Shown here piece by piece: positions 1-9,073 of a stretch of DNA of 64,000 bases. Under the pieces are notes generated by a model. That model saw only the letters and a list, made by a program, of their open reading frames with translations. It was not told the origin of the DNA and searched no databases. A program made the translations under genes and the position numbers. Origin of the DNA: an uncultured Clostridia bacterium (GTDB lineage: Bacteria; Bacillota; Clostridia; Oscillospirales; Oscillospiraceae); the NCBI GenBank assembly GCA_947649615.1, contig CANSSG010000001.1, positions 62,001-126,000 on the forward strand, written 5' to 3'. The first letter of the stretch is position 1. The number at the start of each line of letters is the position of its first letter.

Positions 1-887
1 AGTTCCGTACGCTCCAGGTCGCTCTTGGAAGCGGCGGCGCGTTGATAGGCCTGCACCTCATCCGCGTTTTTCAGCGCGGGGAGCCACTTTTTCACCAGCT
101 CATGCTCCGGAGACAGCACCATATAAGTCGCGCCGAAGAGGGTGTCAGGCCGGGTGGTGAAGACGGTGATGTCATCGCCGGTGGTGGCCTTGAACACGAC
201 TTCCGCGCCGGTAGAACGGCCAATCCAGTTCTTCTGCTGGGTTTTGACCCGCTCAATGAAGTCCAGGCCGTCCAGATCGTCGATGAGCCGCTGGGCGTAC
301 TCGGTGATTTTGAGCATCCACTGGCTCTTTTCCTTGCGGATGACCGGTGCGCCGCACCGCTCGCATACGCCCTCAACGACTTCCTCGTTAGCCAAAACGC
401 ACTTGCAGGACGTACACCAGTTGACGGGCATAGTGGCCTTATAGGCCAGACCCTTCTTGAAAAGCTGGAGGAAAATCCACTGGGTCCACTTGTAATACTT
501 GGGGTCGGTGGTGTCCACCACCCGGTCCCAGTCGAAGCCAAAGCCCAGCATTTTTAGCTGGCTGGTGAAATGGGCGATGTTGTCCTTCGTTACCACGGCG
601 GGATGGACGTGGTTTTTGATGGCGTAGTTCTCCGTGGGCAGGCCAAAGGCGTCAAAGCCCATGGGAAAGAGTACGTTGTACCCGTCCATCCGCTTTTTCC
701 GGGTGACGATGTCCATGGCGGTGTAAGGGCGGGGATGGCCCACATGAAGCCCCTGTCCGGAGGGGTAGGGGAATTCAATAAGCCCGTAGAACTTAGGTTT
801 ATCGCTGTGGTCGGCGGCGGCAAAGACTTTGCCATCTTCCCAGCGTTTCTGCCATTTCGGCTCAATGGCGGCAAAATCGTACTTCAA
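1..887 (-). CDS. leuS: Leucyl-tRNA synthetase, N-terminal part (cut by window start)
   Basis: Class I aminoacyl-tRNA synthetase that charges tRNA-Leu in the cytoplasm. About 295 N-terminal codons are present and the rest lies outside the window. Seen: N-terminus [16 protein letters not shown], the HIGH-type signature in [14 protein letters not shown] near residue 49, and the CP1 zinc-ribbon cysteines in [16 protein letters not shown] and [17 protein letters not shown]. The start is taken as the TTG at 887-885, because an in-frame TGA lies three codons upstream and no ATG fits; the ribosome-binding site is weak. No T-box was recognised in the roughly 70-nt leader. Confidence 0.95.
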   Translation of the reverse strand, partial: MKYDFAAIEPKWQKRWEDGKVFAAADHSDKPKFYGLIEFPYPSGQGLHVGHPRPYTAMDIVTRKKRMDGYNVLFPMGFDAFGLPTENYAIKNHVHPAVVTKDNIAHFTSQLKMLGFGFDWDRVVDTTDPKYYKWTQWIFLQLFKKGLAYKATMPVNWCTSCKCVLANEEVVEGVCERCGAPVIRKEKSQWMLKITEYAQRLIDDLDGLDFIERVKTQQKNWIGRSTGAEVVFKATTGDDITVFTTRPDTLFGATYMVLSPEHELVKKWLPALKNADEVQAYQRAAASKSDLERTE

Positions 888-960
888 AACAAATCACACT
901 TTCTTTGTATTAATATCGTCCGATGTCCGGCGTGTTCCAGCAAAATTTCACACAGGGGGT

Positions 961-989
961 ATTATATCGGATTTTTCCTTAGATTGCAA
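961..989 (-). promoter_or_regulatory. Sigma-A-type promoter of leuS
   Basis: On the minus strand TTGCAA is followed after 17 nt by a perfect TATAAT. It ends about 75 nt before the leuS start codon. The short distance leaves no room for a full T-box leader. Confidence 0.75.
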
Positions 990-1073
990 GGGGGATGCGG
1001 GCGATTTCCCATGAACTTTGCGCATAAATGCGGCGCCCATGGCCGCAAGGCCGGGAGACGGCGGCAAAATCTC

Positions 1074-1110
1074 AAAAAAGAGGGGGCGGGCCAAAGCCCG
1101 CCCCCTCTTT
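1074..1110 (-). terminator. Rho-independent terminator of the flagellin gene
   Basis: A 14-bp perfect stem (1077-1090 with 1097-1110, six-base loop) very rich in G and C is followed on the minus strand by a run of T. It lies 27 nt after the flagellin stop codon and before the leuS promoter. Confidence 0.85.
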
Positions 1111-1136
1111 GGGTATGCGAGAAAATAATGCTGTAA

Positions 1137-3254
1137 TTAGCCGAGGAGCTGGAGGACGCCCTGGGGAATCTGATTGGCCTGGGCCAGCATGGCCTGGGCG
1201 GACTGCACCAGGATGTTGTTCTTGGTGTAGGCCATCATTTCCTCGGCAATGTCCGTGTCGCGGATGGTGGACTCGGCGTCCTGGATGTTCTCCGTCATGA
1301 CGGACAGGTTGTTAATGGTGTGCTCCAGGCGGTTCTGGGTGGCGCCCAGGGTACCGCGGACATCAGAGACGTAGTTGATGGCGGCGCGGATGGCATCCAC
1401 GGCGGCGGCAGCGCCTTCCTGGGTGCCGATGTTCATGTCCTTGATGCCCAGGGAGTCGGTGTGGATGTCCTTGATGTTGACCTTCATCTGGTTGAAGTCC
1501 TCGGCGGTATCGCCGATTTGCAGGGTCAGGGACGTGCCAGCTTCCTTGAGGACGGTGGTCTTGGAGGTGGCGCTGTCGAATACCTGAATCTGGCTTTCCA
1601 GGCCGCGGTCAAACTTGGTCAGGTTGGCGTCGCCGGTATAGGTGCTCCGCTCGTTGAGGATGAGGCTGGTGTCGTTCTTGCTCACCTGGACGTTGAACAT
1701 CTCGTTGTCCTTGGCGGCAACGGACAGGCGGTCCAGGGCAATGCGCAGTTCCTTGGCGGCGGCCTTGTCAACATCCGTCGTACCGCCGGTACCCTTACCC
1801 AGGTTCTCCAGGTCGCGGAGGTCTACCACCTTTACGTTGTCGCCGTATTTGGCCTTGAACACTTCATCGCTCTTGGCGAAGATATAATACTCATCGCCAA
1901 TCTGAATGCCCGCGCCATCCTTGAAGACGTCACTGGTCTTATTGAGACCGTCCCCTCTGTTGGCAGTAGTGGTAGTACTACCAGTATTATCATCGAAACG
2001 GATGACCGCTTCGGCGTAAATGGTGCCGGCGCTGGGGCTGCCTTCCTTGACGTTGGAGGAAGCGCAGTGCTGGATTTTGTTCATGGCGTTGGTGAACGCA
2101 ACTTCATCGGCATGAGCGGCATTAGTGCTGTCCAAGTCGCCGGTAACACCAGCGGTAATGCTCTTGTAGTTCACGCCGAAGTTGAAGTTGCCCTGGAAAT
2201 AATTCTTGGTCGCATCGGCTTCGGTCGCTGCCACGGCGGCGTTGTAGCCATCGTCGGTCATCTCGAACTTCAACTTATCCCCATCGCGGGTAACGGTATA
2301 TTCAATACGCTTACCGCCCGCTTCCGGCTCAATATACACCTTGCCGCCGTTTTTGTCAATGACCTCCTGGATGGCGGTGGCAATTGCCTCGGAGGTAATG
2401 CCCTCGCCGTCTACGGCGGTAACAGAATACTTCAGCTTGTCAGCGGCAACGGCGGTGGCATCAGCGGAAGATTTGGTCAAAAACAGGCCGTTGTTTGCGG
2501 CTTTAGGCGCAGTAGCACTGTTAGCCGGCGCGGTATTGGAGTCCAGGCCAAAAATCAGGTCTTTAAATGTTGTGCCGGCTGCGGCGCTGAAATTGGCGCC
2601 ATCCAGGTCGATGGTAAAGGAGGTCTTGCCGGCGCCGGTGGCGTCCTTGTGGTAACGGATGCCGTTGGCTGCGGTAGTGCCGGTCAATTCCAGGCCGCCG
2701 CTGTCGGTGGAGCTGCCGGGGTCTCCGGCGGTACCAATTGCAGTACCATTTTCCACCTTGTTGTTGGCGTTGTCCGCCATGGTCAAGCCGCTGAAAATGG
2801 TTTCGGTGGTCTCACGCAGGCCGTCGGCGTCCATGGAGCCGTCCAGCAGCTTGATGCCGTTGAAGTTGGCGGAGTCAGCAATGCGGTTGATTTCCGTCTT
2901 GAGCTGCTCCACTTCCTTCTGGAGCTGGGCGCGGTCAGTCTCGTTGTCATAGGTGCCGTTGGCGGACTGGGTGGCCAGCGTGACCATGCGGTTGAGCATG
3001 TCGTGGACTTCCTGCATGGCGCCTTCGGCGGTCTTCACCAGGGAGATGCCGTCCTTGGCGTTCTTCTGGGCGGTCTCCAGGCCGGTGATCTGGGCGCGCA
3101 TCTTTTCGGAAATGGCCAGGCCGGCGGCGTCGTCGCCAGCGCGGTTGATCTTGTAGCCGGAAGAGAGTTTCTCCAGGTTCTTGGAGACGGCGGAGGTATT
3201 GATGGTGTAGTTGCGGTAGGCGTTCATTGCCGCAATATTGTGTTGAATTCTCAT
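1137..3254 (-). CDS. fliC: Flagellin with a long variable central region
   Basis: Filament subunit of the bacterial flagellum, exported through the flagellar type III apparatus. The conserved N-terminal D0/D1 region begins [19 protein letters not shown] and continues with [20 protein letters not shown]. The conserved C-terminus ends in [15 protein letters not shown] and PQGVLQLLG. The product is about 705 residues, against roughly 270-500 for common flagellins; the extra length is a Ser/Thr/Ala/Gly-rich central region, about residues 150-600, expected to form the surface-exposed D2/D3 domains. Start: ATG at 3254-3252, preceded by AAAGGAAGC; an upstream in-frame codon at 3272 lacks a ribosome-binding site. 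It is transcribed alone from a sigma-28-like promoter with its own terminator. Confidence 0.97.
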   Translation of the reverse strand: MRIQHNIAAMNAYRNYTINTSAVSKNLEKLSSGYKINRAGDDAAGLAISEKMRAQITGLETAQKNAKDGISLVKTAEGAMQEVHDMLNRMVTLATQSANGTYDNETDRAQLQKEVEQLKTEINRIADSANFNGIKLLDGSMDADGLRETTETIFSGLTMADNANNKVENGTAIGTAGDPGSSTDSGGLELTGTTAANGIRYHKDATGAGKTSFTIDLDGANFSAAAGTTFKDLIFGLDSNTAPANSATAPKAANNGLFLTKSSADATAVAADKLKYSVTAVDGEGITSEAIATAIQEVIDKNGGKVYIEPEAGGKRIEYTVTRDGDKLKFEMTDDGYNAAVAATEADATKNYFQGNFNFGVNYKSITAGVTGDLDSTNAAHADEVAFTNAMNKIQHCASSNVKEGSPSAGTIYAEAVIRFDDNTGSTTTTANRGDGLNKTSDVFKDGAGIQIGDEYYIFAKSDEVFKAKYGDNVKVVDLRDLENLGKGTGGTTDVDKAAAKELRIALDRLSVAAKDNEMFNVQVSKNDTSLILNERSTYTGDANLTKFDRGLESQIQVFDSATSKTTVLKEAGTSLTLQIGDTAEDFNQMKVNIKDIHTDSLGIKDMNIGTQEGAAAAVDAIRAAINYVSDVRGTLGATQNRLEHTINNLSVMTENIQDAESTIRDTDIAEEMMAYTKNNILVQSAQAMLAQANQIPQGVLQLLG

Positions 3255-3598
3255 TTTATTGCTTCCTTTCAATAAAACAAATTTGAGGTAATGCGGTTTC
3301 CGTTGCGCCAGGGCAATCCTTTCCCTGCGCTTGGGTGGTACGCCATCCCGTTCAAGTTCCGTGGCCTTTGGTCACATGAACGGTTTGACGCGGTATATAT
3401 TCCAACCGGCTCGCGCAGCCGGGTGAAACCGAGATGATTACAGATTTGCCAGGCCGTCCGCCCAGAAGGCTGGGACAATCCGGCATGATTGGGTTCGCTG
3501 GGCGTCAGCTTCGTCCGCAGCGCCATTCCCCGGCGCATGGCAAGCGGGGCGGCGCACATATTGTATACTATTTGGACGCATTCTTTTTTGCGCAGCTA
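3255..3598 (-). promoter_or_regulatory. Long structured 5' leader of flagellin mRNA
   Basis: If transcription starts just after the -10 element at 3605-3612, the untranslated leader is about 340 nt. On the minus strand it holds several hairpin-forming stretches, for example CGGCTGCGCGAGCCG and GCGCAGGG paired with CCCTGGCGC just before the start codon. GGA motifs (CAGGGAAAGGATTG and GAAAGGAAGC over the Shine-Dalgarno) resemble CsrA sites known in Bacillus hag leaders. A 96-codon open frame crosses the leader, but its product resembles nothing I know. I found no match to the c-di-GMP riboswitch core. Confidence 0.45.
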
Positions 3599-3604
3599 CT
3601 TATT

Positions 3605-3631
3605 GTATCGGCTCCGTTTTTTAAAAGTTTA
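3605..3631 (-). promoter_or_regulatory. Sigma-28 (SigD/FliA) type promoter of flagellin
   Basis: The minus strand reads TAAA, exactly 15 nt, then GCCGATAC. The consensus for flagellar sigma-28 promoters is TAAA-N15-GCCGATAA, so only the last base differs. This places flagellin in the late flagellar gene class. Confidence 0.85.
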
Positions 3632-3786
3632 GCCCTTAATTGTAAAAAATTTCAACAGGATAATCCGCAGCCAAAATTCGCCCAATTAGTATACAATAAG
3701 AACAAGCGAAGCTGTTCAACATGCAGAATAGTAAAAAACAGGAGGATAAACAAGCCAAAGGGCGCGGAAACGCAAGGTATATAAAA

Positions 3787-3828
3787 AACGCCCGGTCTTG
3801 AGATTTCTCTCAAAACCGGGCGTTTTTA
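3787..3828. terminator. Bidirectional terminator hairpin
   Basis: Stem ACGCCCGGT with ACCGGGCGT, extended by the inner pairing TTGAGA/TCTCAA, flanked by A-run and T-run. It sits just after the stop codon of the leftward gene ending at 3834. Confidence 0.75.
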
Positions 3829-3833
3829 TTGCT

Positions 3834-5558
3834 TTACCGCAGTTCCAGGGATACGCCCTCCAAGATGCTCCCGGTATCGGGGCGGTAGGTGATGGCGACC
3901 TGGTCGCCGGCGTTCAAGATGACCGCTAACGGCTGTTCCGCCGCGCTGACGGAATAAAAATAGCCGTCCCCGATCAGCTTGATAAAGTAATAGCTGTTGC
4001 CATCCAGCACGGCGCTGCGGATTTCCGCAATGGCGCCCTCTACCGTCTCTGTGCCGGACAGCCCGGTAGAGCCGTCTACCACGCCGTTCTGGCTGAGCAA
4101 GGCAAGGTAGTTCTGCTCGCACTCGCCCACCGTGTCGCCGGTGGCGACGATTTGGTACTGCTGGACGTTGACCATGGCGTACTGTTTGACCAGCTGGGCT
4201 TTGTCCTTCATGGCCATGAAGTAGGTGGGCTGGCCGCCTACGTTCAGCAGGAGCGGGAAGGTGGCGTTATACTGCAAATGCTGCAACTGGCCCTGGGCGG
4301 AGGCCATGGCGGAATGCTCCGTAGCCCCGGCGCAGGAGTAGAATTTCGACTCCTTAGTCCGCTGGTTGGTGAGGATGAAGCCGATGTTGGACTGGTCGCC
4401 GCCGGTAGAGGTGACGCCGGTGTAGACCCACACGTCGTCGCCCATGGCGATGTAGTTGTAATCGTCAGTGGTCACCGTAACGTCGCGCTGGCCGAAAATG
4501 GAGTTCAAAAAGCCGTTGTGGTACATGCCGTAGTAGTCGTACTGCTGGACGATCAGCCCAGCGGGGTAGAGATTGTCTACCCAGGGGGGGACTTCCTCAT
4601 AATATTCGCACTCGCCGTTGATGGCGTTGACCAGCACCGCGCCCTTCACATCCATGCCGCCGAAAAGGCCGATGGTCTTAACCAGCCGGGGGCAGATCCA
4701 GTAGGGCGTCCCCTCTTCGTTGACCTCCATTACGGGGTTGGCGAACATGTAGGTAGGGTAGTGGAAACGGAGATGGCGGTAGAGGTTCCGGCCAAAGTGC
4801 TCCACGTTGGTGTATTTGATGCCCTCTTGGAGACGAACCAACTCCACGTTCTGGGTTACCATGTCGATGAGCAGGTAAGCGGGCAGGCCGTCGCCCCGGT
4901 TGGTGAACCATTTAATCAGGTCGGCGTACATCAAGGTAGCGATGCGCACCGGGCGGCCCTTGTAGTTGATCTGGGTGTAATCGTCTACGACCTCGAACTG
5001 GCTCACCATGTCGCTCAACTCGCCCAGCTTGCGGTCGCCCAGGCGCTCGGCGGAGTATTTGTCCAGCATGGGAATCTGGTCGTAAGAAATTTCGTTGACT
5101 TCGGCGGCAAAATCGCCCGGTTCCACAGGAAGAAGCTCCGCGTAGGTTTTCGCGCGGAAAATCACACTGCCGGCCAACGTCCCTACCAAGGACAGCGCCA
5201 CCAGGGCCACCGCAATGATAAGGGGTATCCTGCACTGCTTCTTGAGAAACTTGAAATACTGCCCCACGCCCTGGCCTTTAAAGCCGGAGGTGAAGATGGC
5301 GCAGCCGCAGTAGACAGCGCACAGCAGCAGGGCGAAGGTGTAGAAGTCCGGCGCTTGCAGGTTGATGGCGGGCAGTTCAAAATAAAAGTAAACAAATGCC
5401 ACCGCCAGGGTTACGCCAAGATTGATCAGCACCCGGACAGCGGGACTTTTGATCTGTTTGCGGGGTTTCCTTGGTTTCTTGGGACGCTGCTGGGATGGAG
5501 CGCCGCTTTCAAAGCCCTCCCACTGGAAGCCGCCTGCGTCACTGCCTGAAAATCCCAT
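3834..5558 (-). CDS. Uncharacterised membrane protein with large extracytoplasmic domain
   Basis: I do not recognise a function. The 574-residue product begins with a soluble, basic, Pro/Lys-rich segment (KKPRKPRKQIKSP, about residues 27-39). Three hydrophobic helices follow near residues 43-62, 72-93 and 110-133. The remaining 440 residues look globular and extracytoplasmic, with many Tyr and Asn. It has no Cys-rich motif, signal-peptidase site or enzyme signature I can identify. Start ATG has a good ribosome-binding site (AAAGGAG). It is monocistronic, ending at a bidirectional terminator and preceded by a structured intergenic repeat. Similar lone proteins are probably common in Oscillospiraceae, but this is a guess. 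Confidence 0.8.
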   Translation of the reverse strand: MGFSGSDAGGFQWEGFESGAPSQQRPKKPRKPRKQIKSPAVRVLINLGVTLAVAFVYFYFELPAINLQAPDFYTFALLLCAVYCGCAIFTSGFKGQGVGQYFKFLKKQCRIPLIIAVALVALSLVGTLAGSVIFRAKTYAELLPVEPGDFAAEVNEISYDQIPMLDKYSAERLGDRKLGELSDMVSQFEVVDDYTQINYKGRPVRIATLMYADLIKWFTNRGDGLPAYLLIDMVTQNVELVRLQEGIKYTNVEHFGRNLYRHLRFHYPTYMFANPVMEVNEEGTPYWICPRLVKTIGLFGGMDVKGAVLVNAINGECEYYEEVPPWVDNLYPAGLIVQQYDYYGMYHNGFLNSIFGQRDVTVTTDDYNYIAMGDDVWVYTGVTSTGGDQSNIGFILTNQRTKESKFYSCAGATEHSAMASAQGQLQHLQYNATFPLLLNVGGQPTYFMAMKDKAQLVKQYAMVNVQQYQIVATGDTVGECEQNYLALLSQNGVVDGSTGLSGTETVEGAIAEIRSAVLDGNSYYFIKLIGDGYFYSVSAAEQPLAVILNAGDQVAITYRPDTGSILEGVSLELR

Positions 5559-5644
5559 AGTTTTTCTCCTTTCTTCGCGGCCTTGCGGCCTCCTCTTTGT
5601 CTTCCCATATTTTCGCTTGATTTTCCCCCCTCCGGGGGACGGGT

Positions 5645-6050
5645 CCTACTTTTTCCGTAAGGAAAAAGTAGCAAAAACTTACTTAAGGGGGGCCGGCCCC
5701 CCCTTAAGTATCCCTCCTGAAATCTTTGGTTTGTTTTCCTTTTGGTACGCTGCTGGTGTTCTGCCGATGGTGCGTGGACTTCGTGCGCCAGTCTTCTGCG
5801 TCTACCCACGGGCATCTTGTGAGTGCCTACCTTTTTTGCTTTGGGTACTCCCGGCGCTGCACCCGCCGCCCGCCAATCCCCGTGCCGCGTCTCACGCGGC
5901 AACCAGTACCATCGTTAGAACCGTGCGCAGAAGTAAGCACCGGCATCGGCCCAAGGCACCGGAGATAGGACAACAAATCCAAAGGTCGTAGCGCAAAACA
6001 AACACCCCCCGTAATAAAATGAGGGATTCTTAAACCGCAGGTTTAAGCGC
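5645..6050 (+). repeat. Structured intergenic repeat, copy A
   Basis: About 400 bp that aligns along its whole length with 23306-23703. Conserved blocks include CCCTCCTGAAATCTTTG, TTTTGGTACGCTGCTGGTG, CTACCTTTTTTGCTTTGGG, GTGCCGCGTCTCACGCGGCA and the terminal TTAAACCGCAGGTTTAA. At least four hairpins are shared; two of them change sequence between copies while keeping their pairing. It occupies most of the 640-nt gap between the genes at 5558 and 6198. Reading frames on its minus strand are not convincing as a gene. It could be a noncoding RNA gene or a non-autonomous mobile repeat. Confidence 0.8.
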
Positions 6051-6131
6051 GTTTAATTCTGCACGGCCACTCGATGTGGCCGTGCGGAATCTAGGGGGCT
6101 GGGGCCGCGTAGGCCCCAGGGCCAGTTCCAA

Positions 6132-6162
6132 GAAAAATCCCCCTGCCGCGCGGAGCGCGGCA
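6132..6162 (-). terminator. Probable terminator of clpC
   Basis: On the minus strand GCCGCGC-TCC-GCGCGGC is followed, after AGGGGGA, by TTTTT. The gap between stem and T-run makes this an imperfect terminator. Further hairpins with no clear role lie at 6061-6086 and 6099-6120. Confidence 0.45.
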
Positions 6163-6197
6163 AAGACACCTGTCTCAAATGGAACTTTTTTCTTATT

Positions 6198-8654
6198 TTA
6201 CCCCAATTCCTTCTCAATAACAAGGTCCATTTTGTGAACAGTTAAAATAATCTTATCCCCCTGGCGGAACTGGCCGCTGAGAACGCCCTCCGCAACTACG
6301 TCCTCTATCCGCTGCCGCAAGGCCCGGCGCAGGGGCCGCGCCCCGTGGCCGGGGTCATAACACTCTGCCGCCAACTGGGCTATGGCGTCCTCCCCGGCGT
6401 GGAGCGTCAGGCCCAGCGCCTCCATCCGGCGGCCGCTCTCCGCCAGCATCCGGCGGGCAATCTCGCGCAAATCCTCCTCCCCAAGCTGGCGGAATATAAT
6501 CGTATCGTCTATGCGGTTTAAAAATTCGGGCCGGAAAGTCCGCTTCAGCTCCTCCGTCACCGACCGTTTGACACGCTCCTGGCGGCCCGCTTCGCCGTCC
6601 CCCGGCCCGCCAAAGCCGAGAGGATGGCCGCTGGTGATTTGGCGCGCCCCCACGTTGCTGGTCATGACCACCACCGCGTTGCGGAAATCCGCCTTGCGGC
6701 CATGGCTGTCGGTGAGACAGCCATCCTCCAGGATTTGCAGGAGAAGGTTCCAGACCTCCGGGTGGGCTTTCTCAATTTCATCAAATAAAACGACCGCGTA
6801 AGGGCGGCGGCGGATTTTTTCCGTGAGCTGCCCCCCTTCCTCATGGCCGACATATCCGGGCGGTGAGCCGACCAGGCGGCTGGCGGCGTGGGATTCCGCG
6901 TACTCCGACATGTCAATGCGGATAAGGGCTTCTTCCTGGCCGAACATGGCGGACGCCAGCGCACGGCACAATTCCGTCTTGCCAACGCCCGAGGGGCCGA
7001 GGAGGAGGAAGCTGCCTGTGGGGCGGTTCGGCTCCTTGAGACCCACCCGGCCGCGGCGGATGGCACGGGCAATGGAGGCGAGAGCCGCGTCCTGGCCCAC
7101 GATGCGCTTTTTCAGTTCGGCCTCCAAGTGGAGCAGCTTTTCACCCTCGTCCTGGGTGATGCGCTGGACAGGGATGCCCGTCCACTCCGCCGCTACGGCG
7201 GCCACATCCTCCTCCGTGACTGAGATCAGGGCATCCGTCCTGTCCTCCGCCCAGCGCCGGCGCGCGTCCTCTACCTGCTCGGTGAAGTCCTCCTCTACAT
7301 CCCGCAGCTGGGCGGCAGCTTCGTAGTCCTGGCCTGCGATGGCTTCTTCCTTCTCGCGGCACACCGACGCCAGGCGCTCCTCCAGCGCCTTGAGGTCCGG
7401 TGTGCGGGTCTCGCACTCCATCCGGACGCGGGAACAGGCTTCGTCCATCAGGTCGATGGCCTTGTCCGGCAGGTAGCGGTCCGGCAGGTAGCGGCGGCTT
7501 AACTCTACCGCGGCTTGTATGGCCCCGTCGCTGATGGCCAGCTTGTGGTGGGCCTCGTACTTGTCCCGCAGGCCGGTCAAAATTTCCAGCGCGGCTTCCG
7601 GAGACGGCTCCTCCACCGACACCGGCTGGAAACGGCGTTCCAAGGCCGCGTCCTTCTCAATATACCGGCGGTACTCGTCCCGGGTGGTAGCCCCGATGAC
7701 CCGGATTTCCGAACGGCTCAGCGCCGGCTTGAGGATGTTGGCGGCGTCTACCGCGCCCTCTGCGCTGCCTGCGCCGACAATGGTGTGCAGCTCGTCGATG
7801 AAAAGGATCACGTTCCCCATGCGGCGGATTTCCGCCAGGGCGTTTTTGACCCGCTCCTCAAATTCCCCCCGGTACTTGGTTCCTGCCAGCATGGCCGACA
7901 GGTCGATGGACAGGATGTTTTTCCCCGCCAGATCCTCCGGCACGTCGCCGCTGACCAGCCGCTGGGCCAAGCCCTCCGCCACGGCGGTTTTGCCTACCCC
8001 AGGCTCCCCGACCAGGACGGGGTTGTTTTTCGTCCGGCGGGACAGGATGCGTACGCACCGGGCGATCTCCCGGTCACGGCCTACCACCGGGTCTAGCTTG
8101 CCCTCCCGGGCCAGGGTATTCAGGCTGCGGGTGAACTGCTCCAAGGCCTTGGAACGGGGGACCTCCTCACGGCGGGGCGGGGCGATGCGGGTGGGCGCTT
8201 CCCGGGGGAGCCGCTGCACCACGCTCATGCGCTGGAGCAGCGCCGCTTGCAAGCGGCGGGGGTCCGCCCCAACCGCGCCCAGCACCCGCATGGCCATCGT
8301 CCCGTTTTCCCGCAGAATGCCCAGCAGCAGATGCTCCGTACCCACATAGCCTCCGCCGGTGCGGCTGGATTCGCCTACGGCGTTTTCTATGACCCGCTTG
8401 GCCCGGGGCGTCAGCCCTTGGGGCGGGGCAAGCCCTGCCAGGCCCGTGCCGACGATTTCAATAATGGCCGCCCTGGCCCGCTCCCCGGTGACGGACTGTT
8501 CCAGCAGGCACCGGTGGGCCGCGCCGCCCTCCTCCCGCAGCAGCCCCAGCAGGAGATGCTCGCTGCCCACATAGCTGTGGCCCAGTTCCTCCGCCGCCGC
8601 CTGGGCGAGCCGCAGGGCGCTCTGCGCCCGGGGGGTAAATCTATTTTCATACAT
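6198..8654 (-). CDS. clpC: ClpC, AAA+ unfoldase of the ClpCP protease
   Basis: Hexameric ATPase that unfolds proteins and feeds them to ClpP in the cytoplasm. The 818 residues match the family length. Seen in order: double Clp N-terminal repeats (about 1-145); first AAA+ domain with Walker A GEPGVGKTA near 217 and the Walker B region VILFIDELHTIVGAG; a UVR-type middle region (near 430-465, CREKEEAIAGQDYEAAAQLR); second AAA+ domain with GPSGVGKTE near 551 and VVLFDEIEKAHPEV; and the C-terminal D2 small domain. The start ATG is preceded by AAGGATG. The mcsA/mcsB/ctsR genes usually linked to clpC in Bacilli are absent, and I see no CtsR box upstream. Confidence 0.96.
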   Translation of the reverse strand: MYENRFTPRAQSALRLAQAAAEELGHSYVGSEHLLLGLLREEGGAAHRCLLEQSVTGERARAAIIEIVGTGLAGLAPPQGLTPRAKRVIENAVGESSRTGGGYVGTEHLLLGILRENGTMAMRVLGAVGADPRRLQAALLQRMSVVQRLPREAPTRIAPPRREEVPRSKALEQFTRSLNTLAREGKLDPVVGRDREIARCVRILSRRTKNNPVLVGEPGVGKTAVAEGLAQRLVSGDVPEDLAGKNILSIDLSAMLAGTKYRGEFEERVKNALAEIRRMGNVILFIDELHTIVGAGSAEGAVDAANILKPALSRSEIRVIGATTRDEYRRYIEKDAALERRFQPVSVEEPSPEAALEILTGLRDKYEAHHKLAISDGAIQAAVELSRRYLPDRYLPDKAIDLMDEACSRVRMECETRTPDLKALEERLASVCREKEEAIAGQDYEAAAQLRDVEEDFTEQVEDARRRWAEDRTDALISVTEEDVAAVAAEWTGIPVQRITQDEGEKLLHLEAELKKRIVGQDAALASIARAIRRGRVGLKEPNRPTGSFLLLGPSGVGKTELCRALASAMFGQEEALIRIDMSEYAESHAASRLVGSPPGYVGHEEGGQLTEKIRRRPYAVVLFDEIEKAHPEVWNLLLQILEDGCLTDSHGRKADFRNAVVVMTSNVGARQITSGHPLGFGGPGDGEAGRQERVKRSVTEELKRTFRPEFLNRIDDTIIFRQLGEEDLREIARRMLAESGRRMEALGLTLHAGEDAIAQLAAECYDPGHGARPLRRALRQRIEDVVAEGVLSGQFRQGDKIILTVHKMDLVIEKELG

Positions 8655-8748
8655 GACGATCCCATCCTTAGTTCACGCAGTTTTACCCGTTCAGTATTCC
8701 CCTGCCAACGGCTTTTACACATTTCTCCCGAAACGGATGATTTTACCC

Positions 8749-8776
8749 TTGCATTTTTCCCAGTTCATGTTACAAT
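8749..8776 (+). promoter_or_regulatory. Promoter of the small ferredoxin gene
   Basis: TTGCAT, 16-nt spacer, TACAAT, ending about 30 nt before the ferredoxin start codon. It lies in the divergent space between clpC and the ferredoxin. Confidence 0.65.
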
Positions 8777-8807
8777 GGAGGTACCATTCTAAGGAGGTAT
8801 ACATACT

Positions 8808-8978
8808 ATGGCTCACAAAATTACCGATGCCTGCGTAAGCTGCGGGACCTGCGCCGAGAACTGCCCCGTTGAGGCGATTTCTCAGGGCGATACTCAGTAC
8901 GTCATCGATGCCGATGCCTGTGTGGACTGCGGCGCCTGCGCTGCCAACTGCCCCACCGAGGCCATCGTGGCTGAGTAA
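8808..8978 (+). CDS. Small 2[4Fe-4S] ferredoxin
   Basis: A 56-residue soluble electron carrier. It has two clostridial-type cluster motifs, CVSCGTCAENCP and CVDCGACAANCP, the standard arrangement for a low-potential 2[4Fe-4S] ferredoxin. The start ATG follows a perfect AAGGAGGT at 8791. It has its own promoter and a strong terminator, so it is monocistronic and probably well expressed. Its physiological partner cannot be inferred from the neighbours. Confidence 0.96.
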   Translation: MAHKITDACVSCGTCAENCPVEAISQGDTQYVIDADACVDCGACAANCPTEAIVAE

Positions 8979-8988
8979 GACCTATCGG

Positions 8989-9025
8989 GAAACTGCCCGC
9001 TCTCGGTCGAGGGCGGGCAGTTTTG
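8989..9025 (+). terminator. Terminator of the ferredoxin gene
   Basis: Stem AAACTGCCCGC paired with GCGGGCAGTTT, followed by T residues, 12 nt after the ferredoxin stop codon. Confidence 0.85.
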
Positions 9026-9073
9026 CCATTCTGGACCTTTTCACCTGACACTGGCAGATTGGAGGTTTGCTGT

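Noticed and set aside
888..960. T-box leader for leuS
   Set aside because: The promoter at 961-989 leaves only about 70 nt, and neither the T-box sequence nor a specifier hairpin and terminator is visible.
1320..3275. A 651-codon open frame on the plus strand opposite flagellin
   Set aside because: It is an antisense shadow of the flagellin gene produced by GC-rich codon bias. The product is repetitive Gly/Val/Ala/Leu sequence with no known domain. The same applies to long frames opposite the galactosidases, thiN/plsC, the methyltransferase, xylB and recG.
3255..3598. c-di-GMP riboswitch in the flagellin leader
   Set aside because: Expected in clostridial flagellar genes, but I could not find the conserved GGGACGCAAAGCC-type core of class I or a class II core.
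5426..5902. Minus-strand frame within repeat copy A whose peptide (PKAKKVGTHKMPVGR) recurs in copy B
   Set aside because: The peptide similarity follows from DNA similarity of the repeat. The frame has no ribosome-binding site, differs by frame breaks between copies, and the conserved hairpins and plus-strand blocks explain the conservation better.
8655..8748. CtsR operator upstream of clpC
   Set aside because: No tandem GTCAAA-type heptads were found on either strand in the divergent region.
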